Shown: piece after piece, positions 26,955 through 35,486 of the stretch | How the letters are laid out: each line of letters starts with the position of its first letter | Numbering within the stretch: the first letter of the stretch is position 1 | NCBI RefSeq assembly: GCF_000306945.1 | Contig: NC_018518.1 | Coordinates: 2,480,001-2,544,000, forward strand | Origin: Bordetella pertussis 18323 | Lineage (GTDB): Bacteria; Pseudomonadota; Gammaproteobacteria; Burkholderiales; Burkholderiaceae_B | Direction of reading: 5' to 3' | DNA: 64,000 nucleotides | Notes under the pieces: model-generated | Told to the model about the DNA's origin: nothing | Seen by the model: only the letters and a program-made list of their open reading frames with translations | The model's database searches: none | Program-made: the position numbers and the translations under genes

Positions 26955-28442
26955 TCAGGACGAACAACTGACTTCCAGCCCAGCTGCCCAGTCTGGTGCC
27001 AATCCGGCGTATGCGTCGTACCCTGGCTGGTGTTTGTAGGGATTACGCAACAGTTTGAGCAGAATATCGATCTCGCCGGCATCGCCCCTGGCTGCCGCGC
27101 GTATCGCCTGCTCGGCCAAATGGTTGCGCAATACATACAGTGGATTGACCTCGTCCATGGCCGCGGCGCGCGCCTGGGCGGCTCGTCCGTCGCTTGCGTG
27201 GCGCGCGGCCAGCCGGTCGTACCAGGCGCCGGCGGCCGCCCGGTCGATGAACGAATCCTCGAACGGCTGGCGCTGCCCGCGCACCGCCTCGCCCAGGCGA
27301 CGAAACGCAAGCGTGAAATCGGCGCCTTGCTGGTGCATCAGCTGCAGCAGGTCATCGAGCAGGGTTTCATCCTCGGGCAGGAATTGCGGCAAGCCCAGCT
27401 TGCCCGCCATGCGGCCGTGAAACGCCTGCGTGAACACGGCCTCGTAGCCATCGAGCACCGCCCGCAGCGCCTCGGGATCGGGCGCCAGCGTATGCAGGCT
27501 GCTGGCCAGCCTGTAGAGATTCCACAGGCCCACCGACGGCTGGCGATTCCAGGCGTAGCGCCCCTCGCTGTCGGAGTGGTTGCAGATGTGGCCGAGCTGG
27601 AACGTGTCCATGAACCCGTACGGCCCATAGTCCAGCGTGAGGCCGAGAATGGACATGTTGTCGGTATTCATCACGCCGTGGCAGAAACCGACCGCCTGCC
27701 AGTCGGCCATCAGGAGCGCTGTGCGCCGGGTGACCGCCGCCAGCAGGCCGAGAATCTCGCCATGCTCGCCGTCCAGCCGGCCCGCGCCCGCCACGCGGCA
27801 TTCGGGGTAGAACCTGTCGATGACGTAATCGGCCAGCACGCGCAGCTGTTCCGGCTGGCGGCGCGCCGACCAGTGCTCGAACGAGCCGAACCGCACGAAG
27901 CTGGGCGCCATGCGCGTCACCACGGCGGCGGTCTCGACGGTCTCGCGCATGACCGGGTCATCGGACACCACCAGGGCCAGGGAGCGCGTGGTGGGAATGC
28001 CCAGGCCATGCATGGCCTCGCTGGCCAGATACTCGCGCACCGACGAGCGCAACACCGCGCGCCCATCGCCCATGCGCGAATACGGCGTCATGCCCGCGCC
28101 CTTGAGCTGCAGCTCCCAGCCGCCGGCGGGGCCGCGCACCTCGCCCAGCAAGTGGGCCCGCCCATCGCCCAGCTGGCCCGCCCATACGCCGAACTGGTGG
28201 CCGCTGTAGACCGCCGCCAGCGTATCGCCGCCCGGCAGCGGGGCATGGCCGGAAAACACATCGAGGAACGCCTGGGTGGAAAACTCCGCCGGGTCCAGCC
28301 CGATCAGGGCCGCCGCCTCGGCATTGGCGTGCAGCAGCCGCGGCGCGGCCGGCGGGCGCGGCTGCAGGCGCGTATAGAACTCGGCCGGCAACGCGGCGAA
28401 GCTGTTGTCGGTAGGCAGATCCTGCAGGCGTAGCCATTTCAT
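26955..28442 (-). CDS. selO: SelO/YdiU-family protein adenylyltransferase
   Basis: A 495-residue pseudokinase-fold protein. SelO enzymes transfer AMP from ATP to Ser, Thr or Tyr of target proteins. Recognisable blocks are YSGHQFGVWAGQLGDGRA, ELQLKGAGMTPYSRMGDGRAVLRSS, REYLASEAMHGLGIPTTRSL, FCHGVMNTDNMSILGLTLDYGPYGFMD and NPLYVLRNHLAEQAI, which together include the inverted ATP-binding residues and the catalytic Asp of the family. The protein ends VSCSS with a near-terminal Cys where some homologues carry selenocysteine or Cys. The start MKWLRLQ at 28442 matches the family N-terminus; upstream residues in the frame do not. It overlaps the upstream gene by 4 bp (ATGA), indicating an operon. Confidence 0.93.
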   Translation of the reverse strand: MKWLRLQDLPTDNSFAALPAEFYTRLQPRPPAAPRLLHANAEAAALIGLDPAEFSTQAFLDVFSGHAPLPGGDTLAAVYSGHQFGVWAGQLGDGRAHLLGEVRGPAGGWELQLKGAGMTPYSRMGDGRAVLRSSVREYLASEAMHGLGIPTTRSLALVVSDDPVMRETVETAAVVTRMAPSFVRFGSFEHWSARRQPEQLRVLADYVIDRFYPECRVAGAGRLDGEHGEILGLLAAVTRRTALLMADWQAVGFCHGVMNTDNMSILGLTLDYGPYGFMDTFQLGHICNHSDSEGRYAWNRQPSVGLWNLYRLASSLHTLAPDPEALRAVLDGYEAVFTQAFHGRMAGKLGLPQFLPEDETLLDDLLQLMHQQGADFTLAFRRLGEAVRGQRQPFEDSFIDRAAAGAWYDRLAARHASDGRAAQARAAAMDEVNPLYVLRNHLAEQAIRAAARGDAGEIDILLKLLRNPYKHQPGYDAYAGLAPDWAAGLEVSCSS

Positions 28443-28810
28443 GCGCGCGACCTCCGGGCGGCCCGCTTGGCCGGCCTGACATACAGGATGGCGCACAGGA
28501 AAAAACCGCCGGACAACACGATTTCAACGCCGCCCAGGGCCGCCGACAGCGGCGCCGGATCGGACATGGCGCGCACCACGCCTTCCATCAGGTACAGCAG
28601 CACCAGCATCGCCGCCCACTGGAATGTATAGAGATTGCCGCGCAGCACGCCGCGCAGCGGAAACGCCAGCGGCAAGGCCTTCAGGAACAGCCACGACCCG
28701 CCCGGGCGGATCGGGGCCAGCACGGTTTCCCAGGCCACGCACAGCACGATCAGGGCCAGCAGACAGGCCACCGCGCCACGGCGCAGCGTCGGGTTGAGTT
28801 CAGCATTCAT
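28439..28810 (-). CDS. DUF2069-family small membrane protein
   Basis: A 123-residue protein with four hydrophobic segments (GAVACLLALIVLCVAWETVLAPI, LKALPLAFPLRGVLRG, QWAAMLVLLYLMEGVVRAMSD, ALGGVEIVLSGGFFLCAILYV). The spacing and the SWLFLKALPLAFPLRG and LYLMEGVVRAMSD motifs are typical of DUF2069. No enzymatic motif is visible. It overlaps selO by 4 bp and its start codon is only 17 bp from the start codon of the divergent YihY-family gene, so the two leaders must overlap. A longer frame upstream would cross that divergent gene and is rejected. Confidence 0.8.
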   Translation of the reverse strand: MNAELNPTLRRGAVACLLALIVLCVAWETVLAPIRPGGSWLFLKALPLAFPLRGVLRGNLYTFQWAAMLVLLYLMEGVVRAMSDPAPLSAALGGVEIVLSGGFFLCAILYVRPAKRAARRSRA

Positions 28811-28827
28811 GCTGCTATTATCGCCTG

Positions 28828-30141
28828 ATGGAGCCTCACGCCGAATCCGCCGCCGCCGGACAGGCGGCCCCGCCCGAAAAACGGCGCGCCTCATGGTTCA
28901 CGCGCATGGGCCGGGTCGTGCGCTTCGCTGGCCAGCGCGCCGACGAGCAGAAGCTGCTGCAGGTGGCCTCGAGCCTGACGTTCACCACCGTGCTGGCCAT
29001 CGTGCCGATGCTGGCCGTCGTGCTGTCGCTGTTCACGGCGTTTCCCGTATTCCAGGAATTCCGGGTTGCGCTGGAAGACTTCCTGGCCAACAGCCTGATG
29101 CCTCCGTCGGTTTCCGACAACATCATGGACTACCTCAACCAGTTTGCCCGCCAGGCCACGCGCCTGACGGCCATCGGCGGCGCGTTCCTGATCGTCACCT
29201 CGCTCTTGTTGATCATGACCATCGACAAGACCTTCAACGACATCTGGCAGGTGACCCGCCAGCGCCCGCTGCCGCAGCGCGCCCTGGTCTACTGGGCCGT
29301 GATCACGCTGGGTCCGGTGGTCGCCGGCGCCAGCCTGTGGGCCACCTCGTTCGTGGCGCGCGAATCGCTGGGCCTGGTGCGCGATGTGCCCGAAGCGGTC
29401 AGCGTGGCGATCTCGTTCATCCCGCTGGTGCTGACCGGACTGGGCTTTGCCGCGCTGTTCGTGGTGGTTCCGAACCGCCGCGTGTACTGGAAGGACGCGC
29501 TGGTGGGCGGCTTCGGCACCGCCATCGTGCTCGAGCTGATGAAGGCCGGCTTCGCCTATTACCTGACGCGCTTTCCGGCCTACACGGTCATCTACGGCGC
29601 GTTCGCGACGCTGCCCATCTTCCTGCTGTGGATCTACCTGTCATGGCTGGCGGTGCTGTTCGGCGCAACGGTGGCCGCCAGCGCGCCGCTGATCCGGCTG
29701 GGCCGCTGGGAGATCAACCGGCACGCGGGCGCCCCCTTCATCGACGCGCTGGGCGTGCTGCGCGTCCTGCATGCGGCGCAGGGCAGCCGGCCGGCCGGAC
29801 GCAGCGCCAACGCGCTGGCCAAGCGTCTGCGGCTGCACCACGACGAATTGAACGCCGTGCTCGAAGCGCTCGAGGACATGGGGCTGGTGGCGCGCACCGC
29901 CGAACAGCGCTGGGTCTTGACATGCGACCCGCGTACAACCACGCTGGAACCTGTATTCGACCGTTTCCTGCTCGATCGCGGCCAACCGCGGCTGCGCGAC
30001 GAGCCCGAAATCGCGGCGGTTGCCGCCGGCGTATTGGGGCAAGGTCCGGACCCGACACTGGCAGATCTTGCCGGGGTGGCGCAAAATACGGATATCGGCC
30101 CCGCCGCGGCGGTTCTGCAGCTGGAGACGGGCAAAAAGTAG
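28828..30141 (+). CDS. YihY/BrkB-family inner-membrane protein
   Basis: A 437-residue polytopic protein. The YihY block has about six helices between ~35 and ~305 (LLQVASSLTFTTVLAIVPMLAVVLSLFTAFPVF, LTAIGGAFLIVTSLLLIMTIDKTFNDIW, FATLPIFLLWIYLSWLAVLFGATVAA). The C-terminal ~130 residues are soluble and resemble a winged-helix domain (LAKRLRLHHDELNAVLEALEDMGLVARTAEQRWVLT). It is a member of the family often called RBN/BrkB, although the early ribonuclease-BN assignment to this family is known to be wrong. Not the serum-resistance brkB gene, which is paired with brkA. Transport or envelope function is likely; substrate unknown. Confidence 0.88.
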   Translation: MEPHAESAAAGQAAPPEKRRASWFTRMGRVVRFAGQRADEQKLLQVASSLTFTTVLAIVPMLAVVLSLFTAFPVFQEFRVALEDFLANSLMPPSVSDNIMDYLNQFARQATRLTAIGGAFLIVTSLLLIMTIDKTFNDIWQVTRQRPLPQRALVYWAVITLGPVVAGASLWATSFVARESLGLVRDVPEAVSVAISFIPLVLTGLGFAALFVVVPNRRVYWKDALVGGFGTAIVLELMKAGFAYYLTRFPAYTVIYGAFATLPIFLLWIYLSWLAVLFGATVAASAPLIRLGRWEINRHAGAPFIDALGVLRVLHAAQGSRPAGRSANALAKRLRLHHDELNAVLEALEDMGLVARTAEQRWVLTCDPRTTTLEPVFDRFLLDRGQPRLRDEPEIAAVAAGVLGQGPDPTLADLAGVAQNTDIGPAAAVLQLETGKK

Positions 30142-30177
30142 CAAAGCGGGCGCACCCAGCGCCCCGGGAGGAACATC

Positions 30178-30636
30178 ATGTTGAAAGTCAGCGAGATTCT
30201 GCGCGTCAAGGGTGACACGCTATACACCGCGTCGCCCGATACTCACGTGTCCGTGGCGGTACAGACCATGAGCGAGCAGGATATCGGCTCGCTGGTCATC
30301 ATGGAATCGGGAATGCTGGCCGGCATGCTGACCTTCCGCGAAATCATCCGCCATATCGACCAGCATGGCGGCAACGTGGGCGACACCACCATCCGCGCCA
30401 TCATGGACGACGCGCCGGTCAGCGTGTCGCCCAACACGAGCGCCGACGAAGTCCAGCGCCTGATGCTGGAAAAGCACGCGCGCTATATCCCCGTGATGGA
30501 CGGCCCCACCCTGTTGGGCGTGATCTCGTTCTACGACATGGCCCAGGCCATCGTGGCCGCCCAGCAATTCGAAAACAACATGCTGAAGGCCTACATCCGC
30601 GACTGGCCGATGGAGTCGGCGCCGTCCAAGCCCTGA
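30178..30636 (+). CDS. CBS-domain pair protein
   Basis: A 152-residue protein consisting almost wholly of two CBS motifs: residues ~1-62 (VSEILRVKGDTLYTASPDTHVSVAVQTMSEQDIGSLVIM) and ~72-130 (TTIRAIMDDAPVSVSPNTSADEVQRLMLEKHARYIPVMD). CBS pairs bind adenosyl nucleotides and act as energy sensors. No second domain is attached, so the partner is unknown. The start has GGGAGG upstream. It is 36 bp downstream of the YihY-family gene on the same strand and is followed 10 bp after the stop by the target site of IS481 copy C. Confidence 0.9.
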   Translation: MLKVSEILRVKGDTLYTASPDTHVSVAVQTMSEQDIGSLVIMESGMLAGMLTFREIIRHIDQHGGNVGDTTIRAIMDDAPVSVSPNTSADEVQRLMLEKHARYIPVMDGPTLLGVISFYDMAQAIVAAQQFENNMLKAYIRDWPMESAPSKP

Positions 30637-30651
30637 TACGGCAGCGCTAGA

Positions 30652-31694
30652 TGTGAAGATTCAATAGGTTGTATGCATGGTTCATCCGAACCGGATTTGA
30701 GAAACTGGAAATCGCCACCCCCCCAGTTCACTCAAGGAGCCCGGCCGGATGAACACCCATAAGCATGCCCGATTGACCTTCCTACGTCGACTCGAAATGG
30801 TCCAGCAATTGATCGCCCATCAAGTTTGTGTGCCTGAAGCGGCCCGCGCCTATGGGGTCACCGCGCCGACTGTGCGCAAATGGCTGGGCCGCTTCCTGGC
30901 TCAGGGCCAGGCGGGCTTGGCCGATGCGTCCTCGCGCCCGACGGTCTCGCCCCGAGCGATTGCGCCGGCCAAGGCGCTGGCTATCGTGGAGCTGCGCCGC
31001 AAGCGGCTGACCCAAGCGCGCATCGCCCAGGCGCTGGGCGTGTCAGCCAGCACCGTCAGCCGCGTCCTGGCCCGCGCCGGTCTGTCGCACCTGGCCGACC
31101 TGGAGCCGGCCGAGCCGGTGGTGCGCTACGAGCATCAGGCCCCCGGCGATCTGCTGCACATCGACATCAAGAAGCTGGGACGTATCCAGCGCCCTGGCCA
31201 CCGGGTCACGGGCAACCGACGCGATACCGTTGAGGGGGCCGGCTGGGACTTCGTCTTCGTGGCCATCGATGACCACGCCCGCGTGGCCTTCACCGACATC
31301 CACCCCGACGAGCGCTTCCCCAGCGCCGTCCAGTTCCTCAAGGACGCAGTGGCCTACTACCAGCGCCTGGGCGTGACCATCCAGCGCTTGCTCACCGACA
31401 ATGGCTCGGCCTTTCGCAGCCGCGCCTTCGCCGCGCTGTGCCATGAGCTGGGCATCAAGCACCGCTTTACCCGACCTTACCGCCCACAGACCAATGGCAA
31501 GGCCGAACGCTTCATCCAGTCGGCCTTGCGTGAGTGGGCTTACGCTCACACCTACCAGAACTCCCAACACCGAGCCGATGCCATGAAATCCTGGCTACAC
31601 CACTACAACTGGCAGCGACCCCACCAAGGCATCGGGCGCGCTGTACCCATCTCCAGACTCAACCTGGACGAATACAACCTATTGACAGTTCACA
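30652..31694 (+). mobile_element. IS481: IS481 copy C, complete, with 6-bp target duplication
   Basis: 1043 bp flanked on both sides by GCTAGA (30646-30651 and 31695-31700). It is inserted between the CBS gene and the 3' end of dusA; the right-hand duplication contains the dusA stop codon. Leader allele CGCCACCCCCCC; transposase Gln289. Confidence 0.98.
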
Positions 31695-31699
31695 GCTAG
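30749..31699 (+). CDS. IS481 transposase (copy C)
   Basis: Full-length 316-residue transposase with D139, D217 and E253. The final Ser codon (AGC) and TAG stop run into the GCTAGA target duplication. Because CTAG is palindromic, the same four bases give the stop of dusA on the other strand. Confidence 0.97.
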   Translation: MNTHKHARLTFLRRLEMVQQLIAHQVCVPEAARAYGVTAPTVRKWLGRFLAQGQAGLADASSRPTVSPRAIAPAKALAIVELRRKRLTQARIAQALGVSASTVSRVLARAGLSHLADLEPAEPVVRYEHQAPGDLLHIDIKKLGRIQRPGHRVTGNRRDTVEGAGWDFVFVAIDDHARVAFTDIHPDERFPSAVQFLKDAVAYYQRLGVTIQRLLTDNGSAFRSRAFAALCHELGIKHRFTRPYRPQTNGKAERFIQSALREWAYAHTYQNSQHRADAMKSWLHHYNWQRPHQGIGRAVPISRLNLDEYNLLTVHS

Positions 31700-32709
31700 A
31701 CCGCCGGCAGCGGATCGGCGCAAGCGTCGCGCTCGCGCGGCGCGCCCTGCAGGCTGCGCCATGCCTCGTACAACAACGACGGGTCATTGGCCGCCAGCCG
31801 CACCGGGTCCGACAACAGGCGGCGCCAGCGCCGCGCCCCCGCCTGTCCGTTCACCAGGCCCAGCAAGGGCCGCGTCATCACGCGCAGCGGCACGCCGCGC
31901 GCAATCTGCGTCGCGGCGTATTGCATCATTGCATCGACCACCTGCGCGTCGCTGGGCAGCCGTATGGCCGGCCACCATTGCAAGGACACCTCGGACAGGA
32001 CCCGCGGCGTATGCCAGGCCGCGCGACCGAGCATCACGCCGTCAAACTCGCCGGCCACCGCCTGCGCGGCCTGCGCATCGGCCAGCCCGCCATTGAGCAC
32101 GATCACGCAATCGGGAAAATCGCGCTTGAGCTGGCGCGCCACGTCGTAGCGCAGCGGCGGAATCTCGCGGTTGTCCTTGGGGGACAGGCCCTTGAGCACC
32201 GCGTTGCGCGCGTGCACCACGAACACCCGGCAGCCGGTATCGTAGATCTGGCCCACGAAATCGCGCACGAAGCCATATGACTCGTCATAGTCCAGGCCCA
32301 GCCGGTGCTTGACCGTGACCGGGATGTCGACGGCGTCCTGCATGGCTTTCATGCAATCGGCGACCAGCGCCGGCTCGGCCATCAGGCAGGCGCCGAAGGC
32401 GCCGCGCTGGACCCGTTCGGACGGACAGCCGCAGTTCAGATTGATTTCGTCGTAGCCCCACTGGCGGCCCAGCCGCGCGGCCTGCGCCAGCGCATCGGGC
32501 TCGCTGCCGCCCAGCTGCAGGGCCACCGGATGCTCGGCGGCATCGAAATCCAGGTGCCGCGCCACATCGCCATGCAGCAGCGCGCCGGTCGTGATCATCT
32601 CGGTGTACAGACGCGCGCGCGGCGCCAGCAGCCGGTGGAAATAGCGGCAATGGCGGTCGGTCACGTCTATCATCGGGGCGACGCACAGTCGCCAGTCGGG
32701 AGAGCTCAA
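31696..32709 (-). CDS. dusA: tRNA-dihydrouridine synthase A
   Basis: A 337-residue FMN-dependent TIM-barrel enzyme that reduces uridines 20/20a of tRNA. Family blocks are LCVAPMIDVTDRHCRYFHRLL, NLNCGCPSERVQRGAFGACLM (with the catalytic Cys in the CGCPS context), VKHRLGLDY, FVVHARNAVLKGLSPKDNREIPPL and VILNGGL. The start is a TTG at 32709 giving MSSPDWRLCVAP, the normal DusA N-terminus; no in-frame ATG exists before the first active-site motif. The TAG stop (31696-31698) lies within the target duplication of IS481 copy C, so the insertion did not change the protein. The gene is divergent from thrB. Confidence 0.93.
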   Translation of the reverse strand: MSSPDWRLCVAPMIDVTDRHCRYFHRLLAPRARLYTEMITTGALLHGDVARHLDFDAAEHPVALQLGGSEPDALAQAARLGRQWGYDEINLNCGCPSERVQRGAFGACLMAEPALVADCMKAMQDAVDIPVTVKHRLGLDYDESYGFVRDFVGQIYDTGCRVFVVHARNAVLKGLSPKDNREIPPLRYDVARQLKRDFPDCVIVLNGGLADAQAAQAVAGEFDGVMLGRAAWHTPRVLSEVSLQWWPAIRLPSDAQVVDAMMQYAATQIARGVPLRVMTRPLLGLVNGQAGARRWRRLLSDPVRLAANDPSLLYEAWRSLQGAPRERDACADPLPAV

Positions 32710-32848
32710 GAATCACTCGCAGGGCAAAAACATGCCGTATTTTACGGCCTGCGGGCCGGGCCGCCGGCCGCGGCCACGCGTCCGGTGGTCTACAATCCCC
32801 GCGCAGCGCAGCGATAAGCGTCTCTCCAACCCCTCACCCCGCAGATCA

Positions 32849-33835
32849 ATGGCCGTTTTCACTTCCGTTTCCGACCAGGACGCCCGCACCCTGCTGGCCC
32901 GCTTCGACCTCGGAGACCTGGTTTCACTGCGCGGCATCACCGCCGGCATCGAAAACACCAACTTCTTCCTGAATACGACCCGCGGCGAGTACGTACTGAC
33001 GCTGTTCGAGGTGCTGACGCAGGAACAGCTGCCGTTCTACATCGAACTGATGTACCACCTGGCCGCGCGCGGCATCCCCGTCCCCCAGCCGCAGACGCTG
33101 CGCGACGGCACGCGGCTGACCACCCTGCACGGCAAGCCCTGCGCCATCGTCACCCGCCTGCCGGGCGGCTACGAGCCCGCTCCGGGCCCGGACCACTGCC
33201 GCCTGGCGGGCGCCACGCTGGCGCGCGCCCACCTGGCCGGCCAGGACTTCCCGCTGCGCCAGCCCAACCTGCGCGGACTGCCCTGGTGGCAGGCCACGGC
33301 GCCCAAGGTGCTGCCGTTCCTCGAGCCCGGGCAGGCGCGCCTGCTCGAGGCCGAGCTGGCGGACCAGCAGGCCCATGCTGCCACCGCGCTGTGGCAATCG
33401 CTGCCATCCGGCCCGGCCCATTGCGACCTGTTCCGCGACAACGTGCTGTTTGCCGGCACCTTCGACGACCCGCTCATGGGCGGCTTCATCGATTTCTATT
33501 TCGCGGGCTGCGATACGTGGCTGTTCGACGTGGCGGTCAGCGTCAACGATTGGTGCATCGTGCGCGACACCGGCGAATTCGTGCCCGAACTGGTGCACGG
33601 CTGGCTGCAGGCCTACGCCGAGGTCCGCCCGTTTACGGACGCGGAACGCCAGGCCTGGCCCGTCATGCTGCGCGCCGCCGCGCTGCGCTTCTGGCTGTCA
33701 CGCCTGTACGATTTCTACCTGCCCCGTCCGGCCCAGACCCTCAAGCCGCACGATCCGCGGCACTTCGAAAGAGTGTTGCAAGCGCGCCACCGCCATCCGG
33801 CCCCCGACTTGCCCAAATCGGAGGCAGCCGCATAA
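32849..33835 (+). CDS. thrB: Homoserine kinase (ThrB, aminoglycoside-phosphotransferase fold)
   Basis: A 328-residue kinase phosphorylating homoserine in threonine synthesis. It belongs to the APH-fold class used by pseudomonads and betaproteobacteria rather than the GHMP class of E. coli. The N-lobe includes GITAGIENTNFFLNTTRGEYVLTLFE with the ATP-binding Lys replaced by the usual family sequence. The catalytic loop is GPAHCDLFRDNVLF, and GGFIDFYFAGCDTWLFDVAV carries the metal-binding Asp. Length and motifs are complete. The start MAVFTSVS at 32849 is preferred over an in-frame upstream ATG at 32732, which reads into non-conserved sequence. Confidence 0.93.
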   Translation: MAVFTSVSDQDARTLLARFDLGDLVSLRGITAGIENTNFFLNTTRGEYVLTLFEVLTQEQLPFYIELMYHLAARGIPVPQPQTLRDGTRLTTLHGKPCAIVTRLPGGYEPAPGPDHCRLAGATLARAHLAGQDFPLRQPNLRGLPWWQATAPKVLPFLEPGQARLLEAELADQQAHAATALWQSLPSGPAHCDLFRDNVLFAGTFDDPLMGGFIDFYFAGCDTWLFDVAVSVNDWCIVRDTGEFVPELVHGWLQAYAEVRPFTDAERQAWPVMLRAAALRFWLSRLYDFYLPRPAQTLKPHDPRHFERVLQARHRHPAPDLPKSEAAA

Positions 33836-33878
33836 TGTTGGTTGAGTGTTCTGTCCCCGTCCATTCGTAGCGAAACCT

Positions 33879-34679
33879 ATGCAAGCAGTATCTCTACCTG
33901 CGATTTCCGGCTGGCAATGGGTGCGTGACGGCCTGCGCCTGTTCATGAAACAACCGCTAGCCATGTTCACCTGGGCGATGGCGATCAGCCTGTTGCTGCT
34001 GTTCGCCACCTACACGCCACTGGTGGGCCCCTTGCTGTTCGTGGCGCTGATGCCCAGCATCACGCTGATGACCTTGTCGGCCTGCAAGCACGTCGAAGCC
34101 GACCGCGTCATGCTGCCCTCGATGTGGTTGCAGCCGCTGAAAAAGCCCGGCGTATTCAAGAAGCTGTTCCTCATGGGCATGCTGTACGTCGGGCTATGCC
34201 TGGCCGCCGGCCTGCTGGCGTTCCTGCCGTTTTCCAGTTCGCTGGCCGAAGGCGTCCGCATGGCCTCGGCCAACAACCTCGCGCCCATCATGACGGCCAT
34301 GCGCGCGCCGCTGCTGGTGTTCACCGCGCTTTACGTGATCATCGCCGCCGTGTTCTGGCATGCTCCCGTGCTGGTGGGCTGGCACGGCCTGCGGCTGTTG
34401 CAGGCGCTGTTCTTCTCGGGTATTGCCTGCTGGCGCAACAAATGGCCGTTCCTGGTGTACGGCGTGGTCTGGATCCTGGTGTTCCTGTTCATCGACCTGT
34501 GCATCGGCCTGCTGATCGGCATGGGCGTGCCCGACACGCTGGCCGGCACCTTGCAGGTTCCCGTCACCATCATCGCGGGCGGCGTGCTGTATTGCAGCTT
34601 CTACCCTGCCTATACCTCCGTGTTCGGGGTCAATGACGCCCACGCGGGTCTCGACAACAGCGACAGCGCGCACGCATAG
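33879..34679 (+). CDS. BPSS1780-family membrane protein
   Basis: A 266-residue polytopic protein with about six hydrophobic segments, starting MQAVSLPAISGWQWVRDGLRLFMKQPLAMF, the standard opening of a betaproteobacterial family of uncharacterised membrane proteins (BPSS1780 type). The WHAPVLVGWHGLRLLQALFFS segment is the conserved core. No catalytic motif is visible. It follows thrB by 43 bp on the same strand. Its 3' end is convergent with the DUF192-like gene. Confidence 0.8.
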   Translation: MQAVSLPAISGWQWVRDGLRLFMKQPLAMFTWAMAISLLLLFATYTPLVGPLLFVALMPSITLMTLSACKHVEADRVMLPSMWLQPLKKPGVFKKLFLMGMLYVGLCLAAGLLAFLPFSSSLAEGVRMASANNLAPIMTAMRAPLLVFTALYVIIAAVFWHAPVLVGWHGLRLLQALFFSGIACWRNKWPFLVYGVVWILVFLFIDLCIGLLIGMGVPDTLAGTLQVPVTIIAGGVLYCSFYPAYTSVFGVNDAHAGLDNSDSAHA

Positions 34680-34901
34680 CGCGCCGCGCCAGGGCTTCAG
34701 CCCGCGCACCAGCCGCAACACGCGGCCGTCGCGGCCGACGAACGCCACGTCGATGGCATAGGCCATGCCCCAGGTATGGACAGCCCGGCATGGCGCCATC
34801 AACAGGCCGCTGCGCGGCCCCGGAGGGCGGCGCCGGCCCAGCAACCCGACCAGCCGTCCACGCCAGCCGCGTGCGCGCGCCAGCCGCAGGCGCGGGCGCA
34901 T
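34680..34901 (-). CDS. DUF192-like protein, 3' end uncertain
   Basis: A reading beginning MRPRLRLARARGWRGRLVGLLG and containing SGLLMAPCRAVHTWGMAYAIDVAFVGRDGRVLRLVRGLKPWR, the conserved DUF192 core often found beside tad pilus genes. The start overlaps the tadC stop (TGATG), supporting an operon. After the core the frame stays open across the antisense of the neighbouring membrane-protein gene to 34194 without any family similarity, so the normal C-terminus is missing or altered. The end coordinate here is set at the neighbour's stop and is arbitrary. It may be a decayed gene. Function unknown. Confidence 0.5.
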
Positions 34902-35486
34902 CACGGGCCACCCTGCAACAACGCGTACCCGATCGGGAATGCCAGCACGATGAACGTGCACGGGAAGATGCACGCGATCAACGGCAACAGCATCTTGACC
35001 GGCGCCTCCATGGCCAGGCGTTCGGCCCGCTGATGGCGTTCTGCGCGATAGCGCGTGGCCAGGCCGCGCAACATGGGCCCCAGGCTCATGCCCTGCGCGT
35101 CGGCATGCGCCAGCGCTCCTACCCAGGCCCGCACGGGCGGGCTGTCGGCCCGCGCCGCCAGCGCCTGCATGGCCTGGCGGCGCGGCACGCCGGCACGCAT
35201 ATCGCACAGGGCCTGGACCAGCAGCTCGCGCAGCGGGCCCGGCGGCCCGTGACTGGCCGCCTGCTGCAAGGCGCCGTGCATGCCGAGGCCCGCTTCGGCG
35301 CACAAGGTCATGAGGTCGAGGATGAATGGCAGTTCGCGCGCGATGCGCTGTCGCCGCCGCGCCGCGCAGCGGCGCAGCCACAGCGCCGGCCAGGCGCCTG
35401 CCGCGCAGGCGGCCGGGGCAAGCGGCAGCCATGCCCGCCAGCCATCGGCCAGGCTGGCGGCTGTCACGGCGACGACGCCCCCTAGC
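34901..35486 (-). pseudogene. tadC: tadC remnant (type II/IV secretion system F domain), 5' end lost at IS481 D
   Basis: The C-terminal ~195 residues of a TadC-type inner-membrane platform protein of a Flp/tad pilus: RRQRIARELPFILDLMTLCAEAGLGMHGALQQA, then RRQAMQALAARADSPPVRAWVGALAHADAQGMSLGPMLRGLA, then the final helices (MLLPLIACIFPCTFIVLAFPIGYALL). The frame runs straight into IS481 copy D at 35487. The missing N-terminal half is not on the other side of the element, where an unrelated lower-GC segment begins. The rest of the tad locus must therefore be elsewhere or deleted. Confidence 0.87.
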
